Of a DNA stretch of 64,000 nucleotides, positions 44,105-52,404 are shown one piece after another (positions within the stretch are counted from its first letter, which is position 1; each line of letters opens with the position of its first letter). Under the pieces are notes generated by a model, which made no database searches, was not told the origin of the DNA, and was given only the letters and a program-made list of their open reading frames with translations. This DNA is from Segatella baroniae DSM 16972 = JCM 13447. Its GTDB lineage: Bacteria; Bacteroidota; Bacteroidia; Bacteroidales; Bacteroidaceae. Made by a program: the position numbers and the translations under genes. The stretch lies in assembly GCF_000426585.1 (NCBI RefSeq), contig NZ_AUFQ01000016.1, forward strand, positions 1-64,000, given 5' to 3'.

Positions 44105-45835
44105 ATGGAATGTAGCAAGTACATCCATTCGTTCATGGCTGTAATCATATTGACTATGGTTGCAGCCTGTTCGGATGATAAGGTGGAACCGGCTCAGCCG
44201 GAAGCCGCCTATGTGGGACAGCCTACGGGCAATTTCTCCGCGGACGAATGGTATCCCGGAGGACTGTTGGGCACGACCGACAACGTGTCGTCCAATTCCT
44301 ACTCCGACCAGACACCGGCTGTGGACAACAGCCAGAGCCTCTCCAGCCACTTCTTCATCGGCGAGCAGATGTTCGAACGCCAGTACACGGAGACCACCGC
44401 GCCGTTCAAGGGCGTCGGCCCGGCGTCGGTTCGCCGCTCCTGCATCGACTGCCACCCGGAATACGGACACGGAAAGCGCATGAATCAGTATGAAACGCGC
44501 TATGGCAACGGCAACGGCTATCTGCTCGTCGTGTACCATCCGACGGCTGAAGGATCGAACGACGGCCCCTATATCTCCGAGGTTACAGGCATGCCGCAGA
44601 CACAGGCGACGTCGCCTTTCCTGGCCCCTATCGACGAGAAGGGTATCAACATGAAGTGGGAACACGTCACGGCGATGGAGAGCGGCTTGCCGATGAAGTT
44701 TGCGGATGGCGAGACCTTCGACTTGATTTACCCTGAAATCACGATTGCCGCCAGTGCTTTCCGCACGCTTCCGGTGCCCACGAACTATGCCGTGAGGCTA
44801 GAATCGACGATCGGTATCGGCGGCAGCGGCCTGATCGACGCCATCCCCAACGACTCCATCAAGGCGCAGTATGCCAGAACCGCAGGCTATTTCAAGCGGG
44901 CGGGATTGGACGTGAAGGAGTATGTCAACCCGAGTTTCTGGGACGCTGGGGCTAATGATTTCACCGCAAATGCCTGGTACACCTCCGCCCGTCTGGGCAA
45001 AGGAAAGTTCGCCGACGGCTCCGATGCGTCGAACGCGCGGTTCGTCAAGCGGTTCACTTATGCGCTGACGCGCGGCTCCCTACAGGACGGGCCGGGCGCA
45101 AATGCCATCTGGAACATCACGAACGTGAGCCGTCCCGACCGCCCCTACCTCTATACCACCCAGGCATGGGCCGACGCCATGGCGCAGAACGAGGAGGTAT
45201 TGGCCAAGATAAAGGCCGACCCCACGTCGCCTTACTTTGCCAACACCGATGAAGGAATACGCGAGAAGGTGAAGAATCTGTTGAGTCCGAAGGTCAACCA
45301 GTTCGACAATCCGTGGCACAAGTTCCAGCCCGACCAGAGCGCCGACCAGTTCTATTCGTTCATGGTATGGCACCGCGGACTGGCCGTTCCACGCGCCCGC
45401 AACCTCAACGACGGCGCCGTGCAGCGGGGCAAGCAGCTCTTCATGGAGATGGGATGCGCCCGTTGCCACCGTCCCAAGTGGCAGACCACGGACGACAACT
45501 ACTGGACGCCCATGATGATAGCCGACCGTGAGCTGCCCCGTTACAAGCACCAGACGATCCATCCCTACACGGACCTCATGCAGCACAAGCTCTACATGAA
45601 GAACGACATCCACGGAAGCTGGTGTCGGACCACACCTCTGTGGGGCCGCGGACTGGCCCGTATCAACACCGGAGCCGAAGACCGCCTGCACGATTGCAGG
45701 GCCCGCAACGAGATAGAGGCCATCATGTGGCACGCTTACAGCAAGAACAGCCACGCCTACGGTTCGGCGTTGAAGTTCTACAATCTCAAGAAAGCAGACC
45801 GCGACGCAGTCGTGAAGTTCCTGCAGTCGATTTGA
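44105..45835 (+). CDS. di-haem oxidoreductase-type cytochrome c lipoprotein
   Basis: 576 residues. N-terminal lipoprotein signal (MECSKYIHSFMAVIILTMVA, then ACSDD). Two c-type haem motifs: CIDCH near residue 117 and CARCH near residue 453. Family features: GVGPASVRRSCIDCHPEYGH, EMGCARCHRPKWQTTD and NEIEAIMWHAYSKNSHAYGS fit the DHOR/thiol-oxidoreductase-like group found with imelysins. It is presumably exported to the periplasm and matured there; it may oxidise or reduce iron or haem for uptake. The following cytochrome c maturation gene supplies the haem-attachment system. Confidence 0.87.
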   Translation: MECSKYIHSFMAVIILTMVAACSDDKVEPAQPEAAYVGQPTGNFSADEWYPGGLLGTTDNVSSNSYSDQTPAVDNSQSLSSHFFIGEQMFERQYTETTAPFKGVGPASVRRSCIDCHPEYGHGKRMNQYETRYGNGNGYLLVVYHPTAEGSNDGPYISEVTGMPQTQATSPFLAPIDEKGINMKWEHVTAMESGLPMKFADGETFDLIYPEITIAASAFRTLPVPTNYAVRLESTIGIGGSGLIDAIPNDSIKAQYARTAGYFKRAGLDVKEYVNPSFWDAGANDFTANAWYTSARLGKGKFADGSDASNARFVKRFTYALTRGSLQDGPGANAIWNITNVSRPDRPYLYTTQAWADAMAQNEEVLAKIKADPTSPYFANTDEGIREKVKNLLSPKVNQFDNPWHKFQPDQSADQFYSFMVWHRGLAVPRARNLNDGAVQRGKQLFMEMGCARCHRPKWQTTDDNYWTPMMIADRELPRYKHQTIHPYTDLMQHKLYMKNDIHGSWCRTTPLWGRGLARINTGAEDRLHDCRARNEIEAIMWHAYSKNSHAYGSALKFYNLKKADRDAVVKFLQSI

Positions 45836-45864
45836 CATTCGGAATACAAAGACATATCAGCTTC

Positions 45865-48108
45865 ATGTTGAAGAAATTTTCCTGCGTTATATATATATTG
45901 ACATTGGTTGTCCTCGGTATTGCCACAGTGATAGAGCATGCCGAGGGCAATGCTTTTGTCGCCCGGCACGTCTATGGAGCCTGGTGGTTCAGCCTGCTCT
46001 GGGCGTTGCTGGCGGCGACCGGCGTGGCTTATATCATCCGAAAACGGGTGCGGAGGTGGAGCATTCTGCTCCTGCATCTCTCGCTGGTCGTGATTCTTGT
46101 CGGTGCGGGCATTACCCGTTTCACTTCCTACAAGGGCGTGGTTCACCTGCGTGGCGACGCGCCGACCCGCGAATACAGGGATGTCGTGTCGATGGGGGAG
46201 CCGCAAAAACATCCGCTTCCCTTCCTTCTCAAGCTCGACAAGTTTGACGTGCACTACCACGCCGGCACCTCTTCGGCCGCCGACTATTCGACACGTTTCG
46301 TCATCATCGACGGCAACCGGACCATCCATGCGGCCGTGTCGATGAACAAGGTGTTCCACTATCGGGGCATTCGCTTCTTCCAGTCCAACTACGACGACGA
46401 CCATCGGGGAAGCTACCTGAGCCTCAACAGCGACCCGTGGGGCGTCCCCGTCACCTACACGGGCTACGCCTTGCTCTTCTTCTCGCTCCTGTGGCTGCTC
46501 GTCGACCCCACGGGCGTGTTCCGTTCGCTGCTCCGCCATCCCGTATTGCAGAAGGGGGCGGGCGTGCTCGGCCTGTTGTTCTGCCTGTCGCAGGGCGTCC
46601 GTGCGCAGGCGGTCCTGCCCAAGGAGACGGCCGGAAAGATGGGACAACTGTTCATGTTGTACAACGACCGCATTTGTCCGATGCAGACCTTTGCCCTCGA
46701 TTTCACCAAGAAACTTCATGGAAGCCGCAGCTACAAGGGGATGACCGCGGAGCAAGTGGTGTCGGGGTGGATATTCCATAACGACGACTGGGCCGACGAA
46801 CCTTTCATCAGAGTGAAGAGCGGGGCGGTGAGGGAGGCCTTGAAACTTGACGAATATTGCTCCTTGAACCGCTTCTTCGGCGGCCCCGGAGGCGGCTATG
46901 TCTTAGGTCCCTACGTGCAGGAGTATTACGAAGGAAACAATGACAAGCTGCACCGGCAGATTGTCGACATAGACAGGAAGATAGCACTCATCATGGATCT
47001 GCGGCGCGGCAGCCAGCTGAAGCTCTTCCCCTACACCACGCCCGCACGCAGCAAGGGCGAGGGTGGGGCCACCGTCTGGTATTCCCCCACCGACACGTTG
47101 CCCGCAACGATGGAGCACCGGCATGCCGAGTACATCGGCAACGTGTTTTCATTGATCTTCGCCGACGTGAAGGCCGGCAATCTACAGCGGGTGGACGAGT
47201 TTTTCGTCAGGATGAAATACTATCAGAAGACCAATGCGGGCACGACGCTGCCGACGCCCCTTCGGTTCAAGGCGGAGCGGCTCTACAACGCCATTCCCTT
47301 GGCCACCATCCTCTTCATGGTGAACCTGGCGATGGGAATCGTCACCCTTCTGCTGACGATTCGCGGCCTCACGTCGGGCAGGCCGCTTGTCCGCGGTGTG
47401 CGCGACGGCGTGGTCGTGGCGGGCGCCGTCTTGCTTTCGGCCTTGTCGTTCGCGGCCCTTACGCTGGCCTTGTCGCTCCGTTGGATCGTCAGCGGCACGA
47501 TTCCGCTCAGCAACGGCTACGAGTCGATGTTGTCGGTGGCCTGGTTTGTCCAGCTCTTCACCATCGTCCTGTCGCTCCGTGTGCGCCATCTCACGCTGTT
47601 GATCTCCTGCTTCGGCTTTCTGCTGAGCGGCTTCTTCCTGCTGGTGAGCCATATCGGACAGATGGATCCGGCCATCGGCCAGCTCATGCCGGTGCTCGAC
47701 AGCCCGTTGTTGAGCGTGCATGTGAGCGTCGTCATGATGAGCTACGCCCTCTTGGCGCTGACCTTCATCTGCGCCGTCATGGGCCTCTGCCTGCCTTCGC
47801 AGGGCGAGAAGCTGCAAGTGTTGAGCCGCGTTTTTCTCTATCCGGCCATCGTGACGCTGGGATTGGGAATCTTCATCGGCGCCATCTGGGCCAATGTCAG
47901 CTGGGGAGCCTACTGGAGTTGGGACCCCAAGGAGACGTGGGCGCTCATCACGTTCATGGTCTATGCCGTCGTACTGCATACGCAGAGCCTCCCCGTTTTC
48001 AGCCGGCCGCGCGCCTACCATTTGTATATGTCGCTTGCCTTCCTCAGTATCCTGATGACATTCTTCGGCGTCAACTACGTGCTGGGAGGCATGCACAGCT
48101 ACGCCTGA
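45865..48108 (+). CDS. ResB-CcsA fused cytochrome c biogenesis protein
   Basis: 747 residues from ATG 45865 (MLKKFSCVIYILTLVVLGIA). The N-terminal half is ResB-like with membrane helices and a large periplasmic part (SYKGVVHLRGDAPTREYRDV, FHYRGIRFFQSNYDDDHRGS). The C-terminal third is CcsA with about eight helices and the haem-handling tryptophan-rich motif (WGAYWSWDPKETWALITFM). System II synthetase that exports haem and attaches it to CxxCH. It starts 29 bases after the di-haem oxidoreductase gene, suggesting a dedicated maturation factor for that cytochrome. A gene-free 1.3-kb region follows; no clear terminator was seen. Confidence 0.9.
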   Translation: MLKKFSCVIYILTLVVLGIATVIEHAEGNAFVARHVYGAWWFSLLWALLAATGVAYIIRKRVRRWSILLLHLSLVVILVGAGITRFTSYKGVVHLRGDAPTREYRDVVSMGEPQKHPLPFLLKLDKFDVHYHAGTSSAADYSTRFVIIDGNRTIHAAVSMNKVFHYRGIRFFQSNYDDDHRGSYLSLNSDPWGVPVTYTGYALLFFSLLWLLVDPTGVFRSLLRHPVLQKGAGVLGLLFCLSQGVRAQAVLPKETAGKMGQLFMLYNDRICPMQTFALDFTKKLHGSRSYKGMTAEQVVSGWIFHNDDWADEPFIRVKSGAVREALKLDEYCSLNRFFGGPGGGYVLGPYVQEYYEGNNDKLHRQIVDIDRKIALIMDLRRGSQLKLFPYTTPARSKGEGGATVWYSPTDTLPATMEHRHAEYIGNVFSLIFADVKAGNLQRVDEFFVRMKYYQKTNAGTTLPTPLRFKAERLYNAIPLATILFMVNLAMGIVTLLLTIRGLTSGRPLVRGVRDGVVVAGAVLLSALSFAALTLALSLRWIVSGTIPLSNGYESMLSVAWFVQLFTIVLSLRVRHLTLLISCFGFLLSGFFLLVSHIGQMDPAIGQLMPVLDSPLLSVHVSVVMMSYALLALTFICAVMGLCLPSQGEKLQVLSRVFLYPAIVTLGLGIFIGAIWANVSWGAYWSWDPKETWALITFMVYAVVLHTQSLPVFSRPRAYHLYMSLAFLSILMTFFGVNYVLGGMHSYA

Positions 48109-48216
48109 GCGCAGAGGGCGTGAAGGGCGGGGCCCCACGCCAAGGCGGAACGCCGATTCCTCACGCCCCTGTGGCCCACGCCATTCGCAGAGACGGAAAA
48201 TCGTGGCTCGGAAGAC

Positions 48217-48480
48217 GTCACGTCAAAACGGATGTTGAATGCGCGACGAGGGAAATCGTCACGTCAAAACGGATGTTGAATGCGCGGCGGGAGAAATCGT
48301 CAAGACAAAACAAAAGTTGAATGCGCGACGGGAGAAATCGTCAAGACAAAACAAAAGTTAAATGCGCGACGGGAGAAATCGTCAAAGCAAAACGGATGTT
48401 AAATGCGCGACGGGAGAAATCGTCAAAGCAAAACAGGTGTTAAATGCTGAACTTCAGCAAACGTCAAAGCAAATGACGGC
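48217..48480. repeat. 41-bp tandem repeat, six copies plus partial
   Basis: Six consecutive 41-base units start at 48217, 48258, 48299, 48340, 48381 and 48422, followed by a partial copy. The common frame is GTCAxGxCAAAAC, then GTTGAATGCGCGACGGGAGA, then AATC. Units differ at a few positions, and the sixth ends differently. An open frame across it is an artefact. Variable-number tandem repeat behind the cytochrome operon. Confidence 0.9.
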
Positions 48481-48504
48481 GGACTTTCCGAACCCCGGGA
48501 AACG

Positions 48505-49354
48505 AGAGCGTGTAAAGCAAACCGTGTCGGGTCGGCTCATGGGGACATAGCCATGGTGCACTGCGCATGCTACCGCCTTGGCGGTTGGTCTTTTTAGAGG
48601 GCGGGGTTGCGAGCGCAGCGAGCTACCCTGCCTAAGCTTTGGTGGTGGGGAGCTAGGCCGAAGGTCTTGGTCTTTTTATCCCAATGAACCATTGGGTATC
48701 AAGAAATGCCTGCCGCAGGCTGTGTAGGAAGTGAAGCCGGAGGCTTCATCGCTCAGTAACCCCTGGTCATCTCTGCGAAGCGGAGTGACCAAGGGATAGA
48801 AGACCAAGTGGAAATCGACCCTGGAAGGGTCGCCCAAAGACAGCCGTGATGACCGTGGGCGACCCCTCCAGGGTCGACAGAAGGATGGCGGGCACACCTC
48901 CCCCGGTCATCCTGCGGCATGACCGGGGGTTACGGAGAGGTGAAGCCGCCGGCTTCAACACCCGCAGGAAAGCCTCGGGTGCCGTCATGCAAGCCTGCCT
49001 GCCCGCCCGCTATGGAGGGGCAGCCGCCCGCAGCCATGTCCATCCTATCGACCTTGCTGCTCGTGTCTCCTCATGCTTCAAAAACCAATTGACAATTCCG
49101 ACGGCCCACCCTTTATACCCGACAGCAATCACCACAACCGTAAAAAGACCAAGACCTTCGGCCTAGCTCCCTGCCACCAAAGCTTAGGCAGGGCAGCTCG
49201 CTTCGCTCGCAACCCCGCCCTCTAAAAAGACCAACCGCCAAGGCGGTAGCAGGCGGAGTACAGACGGTTGTATGCACAGTACATGCGGTTGCAGGCGCAC
49301 TGCACCATGACTATGCCCCATGAACCGACCTGACACAGTTTACTTTACACTCTC
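48505..49354. repeat. family B element with long inverted ends
   Basis: An ~850-base non-coding unit. The left end reads GAGCGTGTAAAGCAAACCGT and the right end, read inward, GAGAGTGTAAAGTAAACTGT; both continue into GGTTCATGGGGCATAG-type sequence and then the ~130-base family B module (48551-48676 on plus, about 49141-49260 inverted). The core repeats the palindromes of the element at 4765-5350 (GAAGCCGGAGGCTTC, CGACCCTGGAAGGGTCG). The right arm also holds extra short repeats (CTGCAACCGCATGTACTG-like). No transposase and no clear target-site duplication were seen. Confidence 0.8.
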
Positions 49355-49421
49355 GAAAAAGCGGTTGAATGCAGGGTGCAGTCAACCGCTTGTGGGGTAT
49401 GGATGGCGTAGAAGCAGGGGC

Positions 49422-50585
49422 TTATTCCACAATCTTCGTCATGTTCATTTCGGCGATTTCGCCGTCGGGATTGATGCGCGCCTTCACCTTGAACCTGTTG
49501 CCGGCCGTGGTTCCGTCGGTCTTCTCCACCTCTTGGACGACCGAGAAGTTGACGGTGTATTCGTATTCCTCGTCGCCCACTTCCTTCTTTTCTATCTTGT
49601 AGTCGTTGTCCAGACGCCAGTTCATGTTCTTGATGTCGTCCTTGTAGATCTTGTTCATGAAGGTGACGACGTCGCTTTTGGTGGCGTCGGGCTTGCCGAG
49701 GAACGACGTGAGCAGGCTGCTGACCGACGAGCGGAGTCCTTCTTCGTCGCGGGCGTTGATGCTTTGGAAGAAGCTTCGGAAGGCGGAGGCGACCATTTGG
49801 CGTTCCTGCGGCTTGACGGTCTTGGCGCCGATCTTCTTCAATGCGTCGTTGGCTTCGTCCACATGCTCGCCGTTGGGATGGTCTTCCAGATAGCGCTTGT
49901 AGGCTTCTTCCGAGTCGGCCGATGATGCGGAGGCCCAGTCGAGCGAGTCTATCTTGCGCTCGGCTTCGGCCTTGTGGGGCGAATCGGGATGGTCTTCGAG
50001 ATATTGCTCGAAGGCTTCTTTGGAGTTGTTGACCAAAGCGTCGTTCCATGCTTGGTCCACTTGTTGGAGCAAGGCGAGGTGCGCCTGGATGGAATCGCGG
50101 TGGGCTTCGGGCGCGTCGAGATAGGTGTCGAGGTAGCTTTGCAGCACGGCCGGGTCCGAGTTCTTCATGGCGTACTCGTAAGCCTCAAGCTCTTTCTGCT
50201 TGCCGGCTTCGGCATGGAAATACCAGAGGGCGGCGCAGACGATGGCGGCGACGATGGCGGCTACGATGAGCGTCGGCCTGTAGTTCTTCTTGGGCGCGGG
50301 GGGCGTCGGCCGTTGGGCTTGCGGTTGTGGCGTTGCCGGTGCCTCGGGTGCCCGCGGAACGGCCGGTGGCGCGGGTGGCGTCGGCGGCTGTTGCGTTGCA
50401 GAGGCGCGCCCGTCGTCCGTCGTGAGGTGTCGGCAGTTGGGGCATGCGCCTTGGTCTTTGAAGTAAACTTCGCCACATTGCGGACATCTGAAGATCTTGC
50501 CCGCTATTTCCACGCCGCACTGTGGGCAGACGGGGGCTTTGTCGCTGATTGGATGTCCGCATTCGGGACACTTGATGATAGCCAT
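49422..50585 (-). CDS. zinc-ribbon membrane protein with tetratricopeptide-like repeats
   Basis: 387 residues. Two zinc ribbons at the N-terminus (CPECGHPISDKAPVCPQCG, CPQCGEVYFKDQGACPNC), a Pro/Ala-rich linker (PPTPPAPPAVPRAPEAPATP), one membrane helix near 108-128 (LIVAAIVAAIVCAALWYF), then helical repeats with EAFEQYLEDHPDSPHKAEAE and EAYKRYLEDHPNGEHVDEAN, and a C-terminal NTF2-like or DUF4878-like domain. The ribbons should be cytoplasmic and the rest periplasmic. A GH25 lysozyme gene lies 13 bases upstream on the same strand, hinting at a cell-wall role, but function is unknown. Confidence 0.85.
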   Translation of the reverse strand: MAIIKCPECGHPISDKAPVCPQCGVEIAGKIFRCPQCGEVYFKDQGACPNCRHLTTDDGRASATQQPPTPPAPPAVPRAPEAPATPQPQAQRPTPPAPKKNYRPTLIVAAIVAAIVCAALWYFHAEAGKQKELEAYEYAMKNSDPAVLQSYLDTYLDAPEAHRDSIQAHLALLQQVDQAWNDALVNNSKEAFEQYLEDHPDSPHKAEAERKIDSLDWASASSADSEEAYKRYLEDHPNGEHVDEANDALKKIGAKTVKPQERQMVASAFRSFFQSINARDEEGLRSSVSSLLTSFLGKPDATKSDVVTFMNKIYKDDIKNMNWRLDNDYKIEKKEVGDEEYEYTVNFSVVQEVEKTDGTTAGNRFKVKARINPDGEIAEMNMTKIVE

Positions 50586-50598
50586 AGTCGTTGATATG

Positions 50599-51303
50599 TT
50601 AATGTCTGAATCTTATTTCACGCAGGGAATGCCGGCCCATGAACCTGCTTTTGTCCACATAACCGTTGATTCCGTTGATGCGGCCTTTGCCTGTATACTG
50701 CCACATGGTGATGTCGCGGTCGTCCTTCAGCACAGGTTCCCGGGTGGTGTACTGGGCTATCATCAGCGGATATCCGTCGATTTTGCCCAGCAGGTGGTGG
50801 TCGTAGAAGTTGGCAAAGGTATAGAGAAGGGGCTTCTGGCGATAGGCCGTTTCCACCAGTTTGATGAACTTGAACAGCGAATCGCAGAACTCTTCCGTGC
50901 TCAGTCCGCTCTTCGTTTCGATGTCGATCATGGGGATGAGGTCTTGTTCCTCGGCCCGGCACTGGAGCATGAAGTTGTCGAGTTGTTTCTGAAGGTCGGT
51001 CTTTGGGCGGAAGAAATGGTACGATCCCACCTTCAGACCATATTTGTGGGCCAGCTGGATGTTGTTTTCATACTTGTCGTCGATGCGGTCGCCGCCCTCG
51101 GTGGCTTTCAGATAGACGTAGGCCATCTTGGTGTTGTCGCCTATGGTCTCCCAGAATACGTTTCCCTGATAGTGGCTTAGGTCGATTCCATGCACATGGT
51201 TGCATGTGTCTTCGCATTGCACGTAATCGTTTTGAGCTTGAGTGGTGAGAGAGGATAAAAGCAGTGACAGGAGTAAAGTCGCTTTTCCGAAAATCTTGTC
51301 CAT
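50599..51303 (-). CDS. secreted GH25 lysozyme-like muramidase
   Basis: 234 residues with signal peptide (MDKIFGKATLLLSLLLSSLT). GH25 barrel with the catalytic acidic residues in GIDLSHYQG, YLKATEG and PMIDIET; RINGINGYVDKSRFMG fits the end of the barrel. It would cut muramyl bonds in peptidoglycan in the periplasm or outside. It precedes the zinc-ribbon membrane protein gene by 13 bases, likely one transcript. The -7 box lies only 5 bases upstream of the start codon. Confidence 0.92.
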   Translation of the reverse strand: MDKIFGKATLLLSLLLSSLTTQAQNDYVQCEDTCNHVHGIDLSHYQGNVFWETIGDNTKMAYVYLKATEGGDRIDDKYENNIQLAHKYGLKVGSYHFFRPKTDLQKQLDNFMLQCRAEEQDLIPMIDIETKSGLSTEEFCDSLFKFIKLVETAYRQKPLLYTFANFYDHHLLGKIDGYPLMIAQYTTREPVLKDDRDITMWQYTGKGRINGINGYVDKSRFMGRHSLREIRFRH

Positions 51304-51308
51304 GTTTG

Positions 51309-51316
51309 CAAAGTTA
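51309..51316 (-). promoter_or_regulatory. -7 box for GH25 gene, leaderless candidate
   Basis: Minus-strand TAACTTTG; a TTTG stands 22 bases further up. The predicted start of transcription falls on or next to the ATG at 51303. Confidence 0.5.
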
Positions 51317-51367
51317 AGCGAAATAAGTGGATATGGCGCAAAAGCAGGGCGGAATTAAAATTAATTA

Positions 51368-52063
51368 TCATTCTTCGATTTCAGACAGGCTGCGGCCGAA
51401 ATTCCTCATGAAGTTGCTGATGTCCTCGATGGGGGCATATCGCCAGTAGCGCAGTGAGCGGCGGAGATTGCGCCGCAGCAGCGTGGAGTTGTTGTAGACG
51501 AACCCGCCCCGGCCTTGCTTGAAGTGCCGGGCCTGCACATCCTGCTCCGTGTTGGTGATGGTGAGCACGACGAGGCGCATGGCTCTGCCCTCCGTCCTCT
51601 TCACGAAGGGCAGTTCTTCGGCCCGGAAGCCGAAACAGTGGATGAGGATGGTGCCCTGGAGCTGGGCCATGCGGGTGAGATGAAGTTGCGAGAGCCATGA
51701 GCAGAGCTTGTCGAAGTCCACCTTCGGCCCCCGTGTCCGGATGTACTGGCCCAGCTGGATGATACCGCGGATGGGCATGCCGTGGTTCATCGTGGCGTTC
51801 ACGTTGCTGACAATGATGCGCAGCATGTAGATCGTTTCGAGCGAAGGAGTGTCTCGTTTCCGTTCCTTCTCTTGCAGACGCTTCAGTCGTGCATTGAACA
51901 AAGGGTTCGCCATGAGCACCTCGCCGGCCGGCATGGCGGCTATGTTGCGCAGCATGGCGATCATCTTTTGCGTCTTGAACGCCGACATGGGTTCGAGCAC
52001 TTCCTTTGTGTTGAAGTTGTCGGCCCGCAGTTTGGTGAAGAGATTCCGCTTGATGATTTCCAT
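51368..52063 (-). CDS. conserved hypothetical protein, 231 aa
   Basis: Starts MEIIKRNLFTKLRADNFNTK, with no signal peptide or membrane helix. Basic and rich in hydrophobic residues: MIAMLRNIAAMPAGEVLMAN, TIYMLRIIVSNVNATMNHGM, LNRT-free RMAQLQGTILIHCFGFRAEE and a Arg-rich C-terminal region (RRNLRRSLRYWRYAPIEDIS). The central part has alternating hydrophobic strands resembling a small alpha/beta domain, but I do not recognise the family. It begins 3 bases after the nhaC relic stop, so it shares a transcript with that relic and the LacI-type gene, if any. Confidence 0.75.
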   Translation of the reverse strand: MEIIKRNLFTKLRADNFNTKEVLEPMSAFKTQKMIAMLRNIAAMPAGEVLMANPLFNARLKRLQEKERKRDTPSLETIYMLRIIVSNVNATMNHGMPIRGIIQLGQYIRTRGPKVDFDKLCSWLSQLHLTRMAQLQGTILIHCFGFRAEELPFVKRTEGRAMRLVVLTITNTEQDVQARHFKQGRGGFVYNNSTLLRRNLRRSLRYWRYAPIEDISNFMRNFGRSLSEIEE

Positions 52064-52066
52064 AGT

Positions 52067-52393
52067 TCAGCTGTATTTCTTTGGATGACGGAAAGCGATG
52101 GACAGCAGCGAGGCCACGAACCAGCCGTAGACGTTGTAGTCGCCGTCTGTGATGCCTGTCGGGCCGCAGAGCGCAAGGCCCAGCGTGAGGACGGCCATGA
52201 CATCCATTCCGGCCACGGCCGTGGCCGGTACGACCAGATAGGGTGTCACTTTCAGGTATTCGACAGCAGCGACGGAGAGTGAAAGATTCGGCTCACTCTC
52301 GGTCTTGTCCACGGAATACACCGTGAAAACGATGATGAAGACGATCAATACGAATAGTGGCGACAGCGCCACAAGTCCTTTTCTATTGTTCAA
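52067..52393 (-). pseudogene. collapsed relic of an NhaC-type sodium/proton antiporter
   Basis: A 108-codon frame with no ATG (TTG 52393 at best). The first ~27 residues (NNRKGLVALSPLFVLIVFII) match the N-terminus I know from Bacteroidales NhaC antiporters, and residues ~45-95 (EYLKVTPYLVVPATAVAGMD, VMAVLTLGLALCGPTGI, DYNVYGWF) match a segment far along the same protein (typically near residue 270-330 of about 440). Everything between is missing, as is the end. The remaining frame is open, so the loss was by in-frame deletion or the frame was preserved by chance. A functional small membrane protein is possible but unlikely. Confidence 0.6.
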
Positions 52394-52404
52394 TTTGGGT
52401 CGGC

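Noticed and set aside
48362..48550. Short open frame across the 41-bp tandem repeat
   Set aside because: It is produced by the repeat and lacks protein-like composition or a start context.
48505..49354. Insertion sequence with transposase
   Set aside because: Inverted ends are present, but no frame inside resembles a transposase; kept only as a non-autonomous repeat element.
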